This document shows positions 16,520 through 23,725 of a DNA stretch of 27,201 bases, one piece after another. The stretch is from Streptosporangiaceae bacterium (GTDB lineage Bacteria > Actinomycetota > Actinomycetes > Streptosporangiales > Streptosporangiaceae). Made by a program: the position numbers and the translations under genes. Location: the NCBI GenBank assembly GCA_030041195.1, contig JASHOI010000674.1:1-27201 (forward strand), read 5' to 3'. Position 1 is the stretch's first letter; each line of letters begins with the position of its first letter. The notes beneath the pieces are model-generated. The model had not been told where the DNA came from. It saw nothing but the letters and a program-made list of their open reading frames with translations, and ran no database searches.

Positions 16520-16537
16520 GCCCGCCGCTGGGCGGGC
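16520..16537 (-). terminator. GC-rich terminator-like hairpin after the zinc-ribbon gene
   Basis: GCCCGCC (16,520-16,526) and GGCGGGC (16,531-16,537) form a 7-bp stem with a 4-base loop, three bases beyond the stop of the small minus-strand gene. No T-tract follows. Confidence 0.45.
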
Positions 16538-16540
16538 GCG

Positions 16541-16726
16541 TCAGTGCGCTAGATGCAGGGCCAGCATTAGCAGCAGCAGCGCGATCAGTGCCACGGCCAC
16601 CAGCGGCAACGTCATGCTGGGCCCGTTGTGGTGGTGCATCCGGGCCCGCGCCGCGGCGCAAACCGGGCACCGGCCTTCGGCCACCGGTCCAGCGCACTGG
16701 GCGCAGATCAGGTGCTCGCAACTCAT
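16541..16726 (-). CDS. Small zinc-ribbon, single-span membrane protein
   Basis: A 61-residue protein. The first 30 residues carry Cys3, His5, then CxxC pairs at Cys8/Cys11 and Cys20/Cys23 (ICAQC and RCPVC), a compact zinc-ribbon or rubredoxin-like knuckle. A hydrophobic helix follows at about residues 39-58, ending in HLAH. It is therefore likely a membrane-anchored zinc-binding protein with a cytoplasmic N-terminus; no enzymatic function can be inferred. The ATG is preceded by GGAGGG at good spacing, which supports it as real despite its size. It is transcribed divergently from ftsE, from a shared 156-bp region. I do not recognise a characterised family. Confidence 0.75.
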   Translation of the reverse strand: MSCEHLICAQCAGPVAEGRCPVCAAARARMHHHNGPSMTLPLVAVALIALLLLMLALHLAH

Positions 16727-16798
16727 CTGGGGTCCCTCCGGGCCGGCGCCTACCCGGTCACTTCGACGATGTTGGACGTTCTAAGCCAGTTTCCCCCC

Positions 16799-16804
16799 TA
16801 GACT
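16799..16804 (+). promoter_or_regulatory. Possible -10 element for ftsE
   Basis: TAGACT matches the actinobacterial -10 consensus (TAnnnT) about 80 bp upstream of the ftsE start. TTGGAC at 16,772-16,777 is a -35-like hexamer, but the 21-base spacer is too long for a standard promoter. A small hairpin, GGCGC-GATAA-GCGCC, lies in the predicted leader. Confidence 0.3.
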
Positions 16805-16882
16805 GTCCGATGGCCAAACTGGGGCGCGATAAGCGCCATGGCAGGCAGTCCGTAACTCGTCGAGCGCGTGTGATGGGCCCCC

Positions 16883-17572
16883 GTGATCCACTTCGATAAT
16901 GTGACTAAGACGTACCCGAATCAAAGCCGTCCCGCCCTGGAGAACATCACCCTCGACGTCGAGAAGGGCGAGTTCGTGTTCCTGGTCGGGCCGTCAGGAT
17001 CCGGCAAGTCGACGTTCCTCAGGCTGGTGCTCAAGGAAGAGCGCCCCACCGAGGGCAGGATCCACGTCGCCGGCCGGGATCTCGCCCGGCTTACCAACTG
17101 GAAGGTGCCCCACCTGCGCCGCAGGATCGGCTGCGTCTTCCAGGACTTCCGCCTGCTGCCGACCAAGAACGTTTACCAGAACATCGCCTTCGCCCTTGAG
17201 GTCATCGGGAAGCCGCGGCGCTTCATCCGCAAGGTCGTCCCGGAGGTCATCGACCTCGTCGGGCTTGAGGGCAAGCGGGACCGGATGCCCGACGAGCTTT
17301 CCGGCGGCGAGCAGCAGCGCGTGGCCATGGCCCGTGCGTTCGTGAACCGGCCGATGATCCTGCTGGCCGACGAGCCAACGGGAAACATCGACCCGGCGAC
17401 ATCGATCGGAATCATGAAAGTTCTCGACCGGATCAACCGGACCGGTACTACGGTCGTCATGGCCACACACGATGCGGCCATAGTGGACTCCATGCGCAAA
17501 CGCGTCATCGAGCTCGAATACGGCAAGGTGGTGCGGGATCAATCGCGTGGGGTCTACGGCCAGGCTTACTGA
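16883..17572 (+). CDS. ftsE: Cell division ATP-binding protein FtsE
   Basis: A 229-residue ABC ATPase. FtsE pairs with FtsX at the division site and drives conformational signalling to peptidoglycan hydrolases rather than transport. Walker [10 protein letters not shown] is at 36-44, the signature LSGGE at 139-143, Walker B ILLADEP at 159-165 with Asp163/Glu164, and the switch His196 is in MATHD. Length and motifs are typical. GTG 16,883 is the first start after an in-frame stop at 16,871-16,873 and gives the usual [11 protein letters not shown] opening. ftsX follows after 35 bp, then smpB and a PBP-like gene at gaps of 14-16 bp, so the four are very likely one operon. Confidence 0.97.
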   Translation: MIHFDNVTKTYPNQSRPALENITLDVEKGEFVFLVGPSGSGKSTFLRLVLKEERPTEGRIHVAGRDLARLTNWKVPHLRRRIGCVFQDFRLLPTKNVYQNIAFALEVIGKPRRFIRKVVPEVIDLVGLEGKRDRMPDELSGGEQQRVAMARAFVNRPMILLADEPTGNIDPATSIGIMKVLDRINRTGTTVVMATHDAAIVDSMRKRVIELEYGKVVRDQSRGVYGQAY

Positions 17573-17607
17573 CCGGCCGGGCGCGGACTACCGAGGGGTC
17601 AGCGATA

Positions 17608-18510
17608 ATGCGCGCGCAGTTTGTCTTCCATGAGGTGTGGATTGGCCTCAGGCGGAACCTGACGATGACCATCGCCCTTGTGGTGGTGGTGGCGATCAGC
17701 CTGTCGCTGCTTGGCACTGGGCTGCTGTTCGTCAAGCAGGTTAACGACACCAGAACCTTCTGGCAGGGCCGGGTCCAGCTCTCGGTCTACCTGTGCACCA
17801 AGACCAGTTCCAGCCCGCAGTGCACCAAGAACGGCCCAGTCACGGCGACGGAACTGGCCTCGATCCGTGAGACACTGGTCGCGCTGCCCGAGGTGGCGAG
17901 CGTGACCTACGTGTCGCAGTCGGCCGCCTACCTTCAGTTCAAGTCCGAGTTCCCGTCGATGGTGAACTCGGTCACCCCGAGCGAGATCCCCAACTCCTTC
18001 GAGGTGCGGCTCAAGAACACCCAGGCCGACACCACGATCGTGACCGAGAGCGTGGACGGGCAGCCCGGGGTCGACCAGATTGTCGATAACGCGGCCATTC
18101 TGGACAGGTTTTACAAGCTCCTTGACGGGGCAAGGAACGCGGTCGTCGTTATCGCCATCATCCTGGTTATCGCGGCCGTGCTGCTGGTCGCGAACACCAT
18201 CAGGCTGTCGGCCTTCAACCGCCGCAGGGAAACCAGCATCATGCGCCTGGTCGGCGCGTCGAACTTCTACGTTCAGCTGCCGTTCCTCGTGGAGGGTGTG
18301 ATCGCCGGCCTGATCGGCTGGCTTGTGGCGTCCGGTCTGCTCGTCGCCGTGAAATCACTGTGGCTTGATACGCTGCAGCAGTATTTCCCGTTCAACGTGC
18401 AGTTGACGAGCACGGACCTGATCCAGGTCATCATCCTGGCGATGATCCTCGGCGTGCTGCTGACCGGCGCCACGTCGTTCCTGACGCTGCGGCGTTATCT
18501 GCGCGTGTGA
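17608..18510 (+). CDS. ftsX: Cell division protein FtsX (permease-like subunit)
   Basis: A 300-residue membrane protein of the FtsX family. The N-terminal helix (about 20-42) is followed by a roughly 120-residue extracellular domain carrying the motif [20 protein letters not shown]. Three further membrane helices lie in the C-terminal half (about 172-193, 224-247 and 268-290), with the cytoplasmic loop [23 protein letters not shown] that contacts FtsE. The family transmits FtsE ATPase state to periplasmic or extracellular peptidoglycan hydrolases. In some actinobacteria a hydrolase gene accompanies ftsEX; none is present here, and the next genes are smpB and a PBP-like pseudoenzyme. ATG 17,608 has GAGGGG nine bases upstream. 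Confidence 0.96.
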   Translation: MRAQFVFHEVWIGLRRNLTMTIALVVVVAISLSLLGTGLLFVKQVNDTRTFWQGRVQLSVYLCTKTSSSPQCTKNGPVTATELASIRETLVALPEVASVTYVSQSAAYLQFKSEFPSMVNSVTPSEIPNSFEVRLKNTQADTTIVTESVDGQPGVDQIVDNAAILDRFYKLLDGARNAVVVIAIILVIAAVLLVANTIRLSAFNRRRETSIMRLVGASNFYVQLPFLVEGVIAGLIGWLVASGLLVAVKSLWLDTLQQYFPFNVQLTSTDLIQVIILAMILGVLLTGATSFLTLRRYLRV

Positions 18511-18526
18511 CGCGCAGGGTAGGAAT

Positions 18527-18991
18527 GTGACAGCCGAGCAGGGCAAGAAGGTCATCGCCAGGAACCGCCGGGCACGGCATGAATATCACATTGAGGACGT
18601 GTTTGAGGCAGGGCTGGTGCTCACCGGTACCGAGGTGAAATCACTGCGGGCGGGCAGAGCCTCGCTGGCCGACGGGTTCGCCCAGGTCAGCGACCATGAG
18701 GTGTGGCTGCACAACGTGCACATACCCGAGTACGCGCAGGGCACCTGGACCAACCACGAGCCACGCCGTACCCGTAAGCTGCTGATGCACCGTAAGGAGA
18801 TCGACCGGCTGGCTGCGGAGACCGCGGAGCGTGGCTTGACTCTGGTCCCTCTTTCGCTGTACTTCAAAGACGGGAAGGCCAAGGTCGAGCTGGCTCTGGC
18901 CCGCGGCAAGCGGACCTATGACAAGCGCCATGACCTCGCGCGCAGGGACGCTGCCAGAGAGGTTGAGCGTGCCCTGCGGCAGCGAAGGTAG
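18527..18991 (+). CDS. smpB: SsrA-binding protein SmpB
   Basis: A 154-residue tmRNA-binding protein, the obligate partner of ssrA in trans-translation, which frees ribosomes stalled on mRNAs without a stop codon. The family core is complete: [34 protein letters not shown] near the start, SLADGFAQV, the [12 protein letters not shown] strand, [31 protein letters not shown], and a basic C-terminal tail that enters the mRNA channel. GTG 18,527 is preceded by AGGGTAGGA. The gene sits 16 bp after ftsX and 14 bp before the PBP-like gene. Its RNA partner, ssrA, is 2.4 kb downstream on the same strand. Confidence 0.97.
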   Translation: MTAEQGKKVIARNRRARHEYHIEDVFEAGLVLTGTEVKSLRAGRASLADGFAQVSDHEVWLHNVHIPEYAQGTWTNHEPRRTRKLLMHRKEIDRLAAETAERGLTLVPLSLYFKDGKAKVELALARGKRTYDKRHDLARRDAAREVERALRQRR

Positions 18992-19005
18992 CGGAGCGCT
19001 GGGCC

Positions 19006-21081
19006 ATGGTCCGCACGCATAACCGAGGCGCGCACGCTGGCAAGCCGGCCCCCAGGCCGGGCTTGCGGGGAACGGCGGCCAAGCTGGGCGCGTCGACTGG
19101 ACGGGGGACGTCCACCAGGGGGATCCGGGCCAGGGGAGCCCGGGCTGGCAGGGCGGGTGAGGCGGGGAAGAGAAGAGTCGGGGAAACACGGGTGGGAGGG
19201 GTTCGCCCGCGCTCCGCGCGGGTCCGGTTGGTAGCTGCGGCCGGTGCGACCGCACTGCTGCTGGTCGGCCTTGCCCTGGGCTGGGCGACGCCCGAGCCGA
19301 CAGCCGAGCCCACCGTCCAGTCTTTCCTGCTCGACTGGGAGAACGGTCAGTACGCCGCGGCCGGCGCACTGACGACCGGCGCCCCGGCTGGTGTCGCCGC
19401 GGCGCTGGAGGCCGCCTACCGTGACGTGGGCGCCGCGGCCACCACCCTCGGCATGGCAGCCGTCACCCAGCACGGCAACACGGCATCAGCGCAATTCAAC
19501 GCGTCTGTCGATCTCAGCCGGGGCGGCACGTTCTGGGACTACCGGGGCTCATTCGATCTGCGCAGGGTGGGCACCGGCTGGAAGGTGGTGTGGAGCCCCT
19601 CGGTCATCGCCCCCGGCCTGCGGCCGGGACTGCGTCTCGCCGTGGTCAGCTCCGAGCCGCAGCGAGCGCAGCTGCTGGACGCCGAGGGAACTTCGCTTGC
19701 GCCGCTCTCCCTTGTGGACACCGTCGGGGTCGTGCCCGACACGCTGAAGAACCCGGCAAGAACCGCGAGCGCCCTGGCCAGGACCACCGGCCTGTCCGAG
19801 AGCCAGATACTCGGCTGGATCACGGAGGCGCCGGGAGGTGGATTCCTGGAGCTGGTCAGGTTCACTCCGGCCACGTACCACCGGCTGAGCCACAAGCTGC
19901 ACCGGGTGCCCGGGCTGATCGTCAAGCGGGAGCGAATACGGCTGTTCGGCAGCATCGCCCCGGACGTGTCCGGCGGCGTCGGCGGCGAGGCGGCCGGGGT
20001 GCTGCAGCAGGACGGGATTCCGTACCGCCCGGGTACGACGGTGGGGCTCTCCGGGCTCCAGCAGACGTTCCAGCACACACTCGTCGGCTCACCGACCACC
20101 GAGGTGGTCGTCGAAAACGCCGCCGGCCATGTGGTCTCGGTGCTGCATCGCTGGACCGGGCGAGGCGGCACCGACGTGCGCACCACGATCAACGCGAGCG
20201 TGCAGCAGGCCGCCAACAGGGCGCTGCAGTCCGTGGCGACCTCTGCAGCGATCGTGGCTATCTCCCCGTCCACCGGCCAAGTGCTCGCCGTGGCAACCCG
20301 CGACCCCGGCGGAATGCCGGAGATCCAGCCGCTGTCCGGGAAGTACCAGCCCGGCCAGGCGTTCACGATCGTCTCCACGGCGGCGCTGCTGAACACCGGG
20401 CTGATCGGCACCAACAGCGCCATCCCGTGCAGTGCCTCGAACCCGGTCGGCGGGGAGGACTTCACCAACGACCCTCCGGTGCCAAACCACGGCACGTTCC
20501 GGGCCGACTTCGCCAACGCGTGCTCAACCGCATTCGCCGGGCTGTCGCTGCGCCTGTCGGCCAAGGACCTCAAGACGGCCGCCGCCGGCTTCGGCCTCGG
20601 CAAGCCCTGGCAGCTGCCGGTCACCGCGTTCGCCGGGAACGTGCCGTCGCCCAGCAACCAGGCCGAACTCGCCGAGGATTCCATCGGAACCGGCAGCGTC
20701 CAGGTCAGCCCGCTGGACATGGCCATCGCCGCCGCGGTGGTCCAGTCCGGGACGTGGCACGCGCCCTCGCTGGTGACCGACCCGCCCGACCCCGGGCTGA
20801 CCCCGACGGTTCCGTTCGGGACGCAGGTCGTCCGCGCGCTGCAGACGCTGATGCGCTCGACGGTCACCTCTGGCGCAGGGCAGGCGGCCAACGTGGGCAC
20901 CGAGCCCGTTTACGGGCAGGTGGGAAGTGCTCCGGACGGATCCCATGGCCTGCGCGAGGCGTGGTTCGTCGGCTTTCAGGGGAACGTCGCGTTCGCTGTA
21001 CTCGAGCTGACCACGTCGGCGAGCACGTCGGCGGCGCCGCTGGCCGGCCAGTTCCTGGACGATCTGCAGGCGGGATCGTGA
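19006..21081 (+). CDS. Penicillin-binding-protein-like pseudoenzyme (MecA_N-like domain plus degenerate transpeptidase)
   Basis: A 691-residue protein. A basic, disordered N-terminus (1-73) precedes one membrane helix (about 74-93), an NTF2/MecA_N-like domain (about 100-200, starting PTVQSFLLDWENGQYAAAGALT), a PBP-dimerisation-like segment (about 205-385) and a transpeptidase fold (about 390-690). The fold is recognisable: AAIVAISPSTGQVLAVA, YQPGQAFTIVSTAALL, ANACSTAFAGLSLRL, GTGSVQVSPLDMAIAAAVVQSGTW, VYGQVGSA, EAWFVGF. All three catalytic motifs are lost: SxxK (usually PGSTFK) reads QAFT at 451-454, SxN reads ACS at 505-507, and KTG reads QVG at 638-640. It should neither bind penicillin covalently nor cross-link peptidoglycan. 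The intact fold argues for a retained structural or sensory role, plausibly with FtsEX. ATG 19,006 has GGAG nine bases upstream. Confidence 0.88.
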   Translation: MVRTHNRGAHAGKPAPRPGLRGTAAKLGASTGRGTSTRGIRARGARAGRAGEAGKRRVGETRVGGVRPRSARVRLVAAAGATALLLVGLALGWATPEPTAEPTVQSFLLDWENGQYAAAGALTTGAPAGVAAALEAAYRDVGAAATTLGMAAVTQHGNTASAQFNASVDLSRGGTFWDYRGSFDLRRVGTGWKVVWSPSVIAPGLRPGLRLAVVSSEPQRAQLLDAEGTSLAPLSLVDTVGVVPDTLKNPARTASALARTTGLSESQILGWITEAPGGGFLELVRFTPATYHRLSHKLHRVPGLIVKRERIRLFGSIAPDVSGGVGGEAAGVLQQDGIPYRPGTTVGLSGLQQTFQHTLVGSPTTEVVVENAAGHVVSVLHRWTGRGGTDVRTTINASVQQAANRALQSVATSAAIVAISPSTGQVLAVATRDPGGMPEIQPLSGKYQPGQAFTIVSTAALLNTGLIGTNSAIPCSASNPVGGEDFTNDPPVPNHGTFRADFANACSTAFAGLSLRLSAKDLKTAAAGFGLGKPWQLPVTAFAGNVPSPSNQAELAEDSIGTGSVQVSPLDMAIAAAVVQSGTWHAPSLVTDPPDPGLTPTVPFGTQVVRALQTLMRSTVTSGAGQAANVGTEPVYGQVGSAPDGSHGLREAWFVGFQGNVAFAVLELTTSASTSAAPLAGQFLDDLQAGS

Positions 21082-21149
21082 CCGTATCGTTGCCCGCATT
21101 TTGGTAACGCGGAGCAACTACAGCGATGCGCCTTGGCGTCTTACTGAGT

Positions 21150-21254
21150 GACTGGGGTGCCGCTTGGGGGGTTGCGGCCCAGTCGTCGTGATGAGAACCG
21201 GGTCTCATCTCGGGGGAGGCCCGGGCTTTAGGACCGGCCCCGACCCTGCCGGTC
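21150..21254 (+). ncRNA. Row of three hairpins between the PBP-like gene and ssrA; candidate structured RNA
   Basis: Three inverted repeats follow each other: GACTGGG/CCCAGTC (21,150-21,184), GATGAGA/TCTCATC with loop ACCGGG (21,190-21,209) and GACCGG/CCGGTC (21,232-21,254). They lead directly into the terminator at 21,257. CCCGGG at 21,220-21,225 could pair with the ACCGGG loop of the second hairpin as a pseudoknot. This could be a small RNA, a processed 3' UTR or a leader-type regulator; I recognise no known family. The rest of the 21,082-21,397 gap holds no gene. Confidence 0.4.
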
Positions 21255-21256
21255 GG

Positions 21257-21304
21257 CCCCCGTGGGCGCACTTTCGGCCACCGCCAGCGCCCACGGGGGT
21301 TTTC
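21257..21304 (+). terminator. Strong intrinsic terminator upstream of ssrA
   Basis: A perfect 13-bp inverted repeat, CCCCCGTGGGCGC (21,257-21,269) with GCGCCCACGGGGG (21,287-21,299), has a 17-base loop and is followed at once by TTTTCTCATTT. This is a textbook rho-independent terminator ending the ftsEX-smpB-PBP transcript or an RNA just upstream. It isolates ssrA. Confidence 0.88.
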
Positions 21305-21397
21305 TCATTTCGGGCAGCGGCCGGGGCATAGACGGGGCCGCCGGCGTTGTTCTATCGCTCGGTACGCTTCGGGGTACCATCGCTGTACAACTCAAGA

Positions 21398-21766
21398 GGG
21401 GGTGACTGGTTTCGACTTCGGTAGTTGATCCAGGGGAAGCGGGCCGAGGGTTGCGACTACGACCTCGTAAATCCTGTGGCCGCAAAACTATAAGTGCCAA
21501 GTCAACGCGCACTAGCCTCGCCCTCGCTGCCTAAGCGAGTTAGGGGCTGTCAGCCCGGGAGCGCCTCCGGCCCGGTGCCTGGCATCAGCTAGGAGGATCC
21601 ACCGTCTGGCCCGGCCGCGGGACTAGACGGGACACCTAACAGCGGCTGAGCCCGCTCGGCGGCTGGCCTGCATGACCGCCGGGGCTGAGAAATAAGCAGG
21701 CAGGCTGCGCCCGGAGAAGCCCTGGTGAGGTACTGAAGGACGAGGGTTCGAATCCCTCCACCTCCA
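21398..21766 (+). ncRNA. ssrA: tmRNA (transfer-messenger RNA)
   Basis: The 5' end GGGGGTGACTGGTTTCGAC and the 3' end GGGTTCGAATCCCTCCACCTCC are the tRNA-like halves of tmRNA. GGGGGTG at 21,398-21,404 pairs with CACCTCC at 21,759-21,765 as the acceptor stem, including the G-T pair seen in tmRNAs, and the T-arm GTTCGAATC is intact. The tag frame runs from GCC 21,496 to TAA 21,532-21,534 and encodes AKSTRTSLALAA, ending in the conserved protease signal ALAA. It follows the typical TAAGT upstream of the resume codon. The 3' CCA is not encoded (the sequence continues CAA) and must be added enzymatically. The remaining sequence contains the GC-rich pseudoknot helices. The protein partner, SmpB, is encoded 2.4 kb upstream. 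Confidence 0.96.
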
Positions 21767-21827
21767 CAATTTGTCCCCTTTTGCGAAGTTTCGACAAGGC
21801 CTGCTGCCTGCCGCATTCAAGATCCAA

Positions 21828-21878
21828 AAGATCTAGGAGGCTGGCGTGCAAATGCCGCCGCTGATCCTCCTAGATCTT
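21828..21878. repeat. Perfect 13-bp palindrome downstream of ssrA
   Basis: AAGATCTAGGAGG (21,828-21,840) and CCTCCTAGATCTT (21,866-21,878) flank a 25-base loop. It could serve as a bidirectional terminator for ssrA, or be a dispersed palindromic element. Confidence 0.7.
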
Positions 21879-21915
21879 CGGGGCCCCCAGCGCTAGATCT
21901 TCGGGAGCCCCAGCC
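21870..21915. repeat. Two tandem 23-bp repeats
   Basis: CTAGATCTTCGGG followed by GCCCCCAGCG or AGCCCCAGCC occurs at 21,870-21,892 and 21,893-21,915. The unit overlaps the right arm of the preceding palindrome, so it appears to be an arm duplication. Confidence 0.7.
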
Positions 21916-21938
21916 AGCGGGGCGGGCGGCTGGGGTTG
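21908..21938 (+). terminator. Hairpin followed by a T-containing run downstream of ssrA
   Basis: CCCCAGCC (21,908-21,915) pairs with GGCTGGGG (21,928-21,935) across a 12-base loop, followed by TTGTCT. This is a plausible terminator for ssrA transcription. A further small stem, GACGAG/CTCGTC, lies at 21,959-21,978. No gene is seen between 21,767 and 22,038. Confidence 0.45.
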
Positions 21939-22038
21939 TCTGTCGGGCGTTGGGCGTAGACGAGTCGAGCTGCTCGTCGGGAAGCGTCTGCCACGCGATC
22001 CACGCCTACCGGATTCAGCGCGGGTAAAATGGCCGGTG

Positions 22039-22668
22039 ATGACCTGGGCGACGTATGCGGAGTTCCTGGCTTTCGCAACCGTGCTGGTGCTGATACCCGG
22101 CCCGGATTTCGCGGTCGTCACCAAGAACACCCTCGTCGGCGGGCACCGCCGCGGGCGGTGGGCGGCGGCCGGCGTGGCCAGCTCCAACGTCGTCCAGGGC
22201 ACCGCAGCCGCTTCGGGCCTCTCGGCGCTGATCGTGAGCGCCCAGCCGGTGTTCCAGGCGATCAAGTGGGCCGGCGTGGCCTACCTCGCGTTCCTCGGCG
22301 TCCAGGCGATCCGGTCCGCGGTCCGAGGCCGCTATCTCCCATTCGGTGAGGGCGAGCCAACAACGGCTGGCACGGCCTTCGGCGGCTGGCGGCAGGGGTT
22401 CCTCTCCAACATCACCAACCCCAAGGTGCTGATCTTCTACCTGGCGGTGCTGCCCCAGTTCCTCGCGCCGCACGCCGCGATCGGCTGGCTGCTGGCCTTC
22501 GCCTGGAGCCACGCGGTGCTCTCGCTGATCTACCTGCTCGCGCTCACCGCTGGCCTGCACCGGGCCAGGCAGATCCTGGCCCGCCGCGGGGTGCGCCGCA
22601 CCATGGACGGCGTGACCGGGGCGGTGCTGCTCGGGTTCGGCGCACGCCTCGCGGCCGAGCACGCCTGA
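22039..22668 (+). CDS. LysE-family translocator (amino-acid exporter type)
   Basis: A 209-residue inner-membrane protein of the LysE/RhtB family, which exports amino acids or related small metabolites by proton exchange. The hallmark PGPDFAVVTKNTLVGGHRRG (about 21-40) follows the first helix, then AAAGVASSNVVQGTAAASGLSAL, the paired-helix AIKWAGVAYLAFLGVQAIR, and FLSNITNPKVLIFYLAVLPQF in the middle. About six hydrophobic helices are present, as expected, and the length is normal. ATG 22,039 directly follows an in-frame GTG at 22,036; the former gives the usual family opening, and no strong ribosome site is visible. The gene stands alone between ssrA and the minus-strand regulator at 22,696. 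The substrate cannot be deduced. Confidence 0.92.
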   Translation: MTWATYAEFLAFATVLVLIPGPDFAVVTKNTLVGGHRRGRWAAAGVASSNVVQGTAAASGLSALIVSAQPVFQAIKWAGVAYLAFLGVQAIRSAVRGRYLPFGEGEPTTAGTAFGGWRQGFLSNITNPKVLIFYLAVLPQFLAPHAAIGWLLAFAWSHAVLSLIYLLALTAGLHRARQILARRGVRRTMDGVTGAVLLGFGARLAAEHA

Positions 22669-22695
22669 GCCGCGGCTGAGCCGCGGCTCGGCTGG

Positions 22696-23502
22696 TTACG
22701 CTCGCGCGACCGCGGCTGGCGTGCCGTTGACGAGGCGGACGGGTTGCGCCAGCAAACCCGGGTCGTCGGCAAGGATGTGCTGGTGCAGGGCACGGAGCGG
22801 CGGGCCGGGTTCCAGGCCGAGTTCTGCCGCCATGAGCCGGTGCCCGTCCCGGTACACCGCGAGCGCGTCGGCCCGGCAGCCAAGCCGGTAGAGCGCGAGC
22901 ATCAGCATGCCGCGCATCCGCTCCCGGAACGGGTGCGGGGCGAGCCATTGCGGCAGCTCGGCGGCCACGAGGTCGGAGCGTCCCAGGGCGAGATCGGCCT
23001 CGGCCTTGGCCTCGCACGCGAGCAGGCGCCGGTCTTCGATGCTGTCGGCGGCGCTGCGGATCAGCGCCGAACGCACGTCCGCGAATGCCGAACCTCGCCA
23101 TATGGCCAGCGCGGCACCGAACAGCTCCGAGGCAGCCGCCGGGTCCCGAGACTCCGAGGCGGCCTTGGCCTGTGCGATCAGCGCGTCGAATTCGGCAAGG
23201 TCGAGCTCGATGCCCTGGCGACACAGCGCATAGCCGGGGGGCCGGGTCACCAGCGGGCCGCTGGCAGCCCAGCTGTCTTGCCCGATCGCCTGGCGCACCG
23301 CGCACACGTGCGCCTGCACCTTGACCCGCGCGGTTGGCGGCGGGTTCAGGTCCCACAGGATGTCGACCAGCCGGTCCACCGGCACAACGTTCCCCAAGTC
23401 AAGCGTGAGCCCCGCGAGCAGCGCCCGCTGCCGCTGCCCGGCCAGCCGGATGGTCCGGCCATCCGCCGTGACCTGGATCGGCCCAAGCACCCCGATACGC
23501 AC
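22696..23502 (-). CDS. SARP-type (AfsR/DnrI-like) transcriptional regulator with BTAD domain
   Basis: A 268-residue regulator. An OmpR-type winged helix (about 1-93; VRIGVLGPIQVTADGRTIRLAGQRQRALLAGL, PVDRLVDILWDLNPPPTARVKVQAHV and LVTRPPGYAL) is joined to a bacterial transcriptional activation domain of helical TPR-like repeats (about 100-250; ELDLAEFDALIAQAKAA, RRLLACEAKAEADLALG, HPFRERMRGMLMLALYRLGCRADALAVYRDGHRLMAAELGLEPGPPL). GTG 23,502 is chosen because GGAGG lies six bases before it and SARPs start at this point; ATG 23,517 would place that GGAGG inside the gene. It lacks the NB-ARC and C-terminal TPR domains of full AfsR. Those domains appear in the divergent neighbour at 23,726, suggesting a two-gene version of AfsR. 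SARPs usually activate secondary-metabolite or morphology genes; the target here is unknown. Confidence 0.92.
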   Translation of the reverse strand: MRIGVLGPIQVTADGRTIRLAGQRQRALLAGLTLDLGNVVPVDRLVDILWDLNPPPTARVKVQAHVCAVRQAIGQDSWAASGPLVTRPPGYALCRQGIELDLAEFDALIAQAKAASESRDPAAASELFGAALAIWRGSAFADVRSALIRSAADSIEDRRLLACEAKAEADLALGRSDLVAAELPQWLAPHPFRERMRGMLMLALYRLGCRADALAVYRDGHRLMAAELGLEPGPPLRALHQHILADDPGLLAQPVRLVNGTPAAVARA

Positions 23503-23516
23503 ACACCACCTCCGCA

Positions 23517-23526
23517 TGTCATGACA
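23517..23526. promoter_or_regulatory. Perfect 10-bp palindrome in the divergent regulator intergenic region
   Basis: TGTCATGACA lies 14 bp upstream of the SARP start codon, in the 223-bp gap between two divergent regulators. A -10-like TATGCT at 23,684-23,689 precedes the right-hand gene. It is a candidate operator only. Confidence 0.3.
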
Positions 23527-23725
23527 GCCCGGCCGCACGCGCTGAGAACTGCCGGATTGCATCGAACCGGCCACGGCCCGGCACCACCAGAGCGCGAATG
23601 TGGCAGGAATGCCGCACGCGATCGGCTGACCTGCGGTAGCCCGTTGGTGATCTATCGGCCGGTCCGGGGGCGGCATTCGGGCGTATGCTGATGAAACGGG
23701 GGCAACGGCCATTTCGGATGGCGGG

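Noticed and set aside
21589..21851. Short minus-strand open frames across the 3' half of ssrA that give protein-like strings.
   Set aside because: They are antisense to the tmRNA 3' domain; such annotations arise from structured RNA genes.
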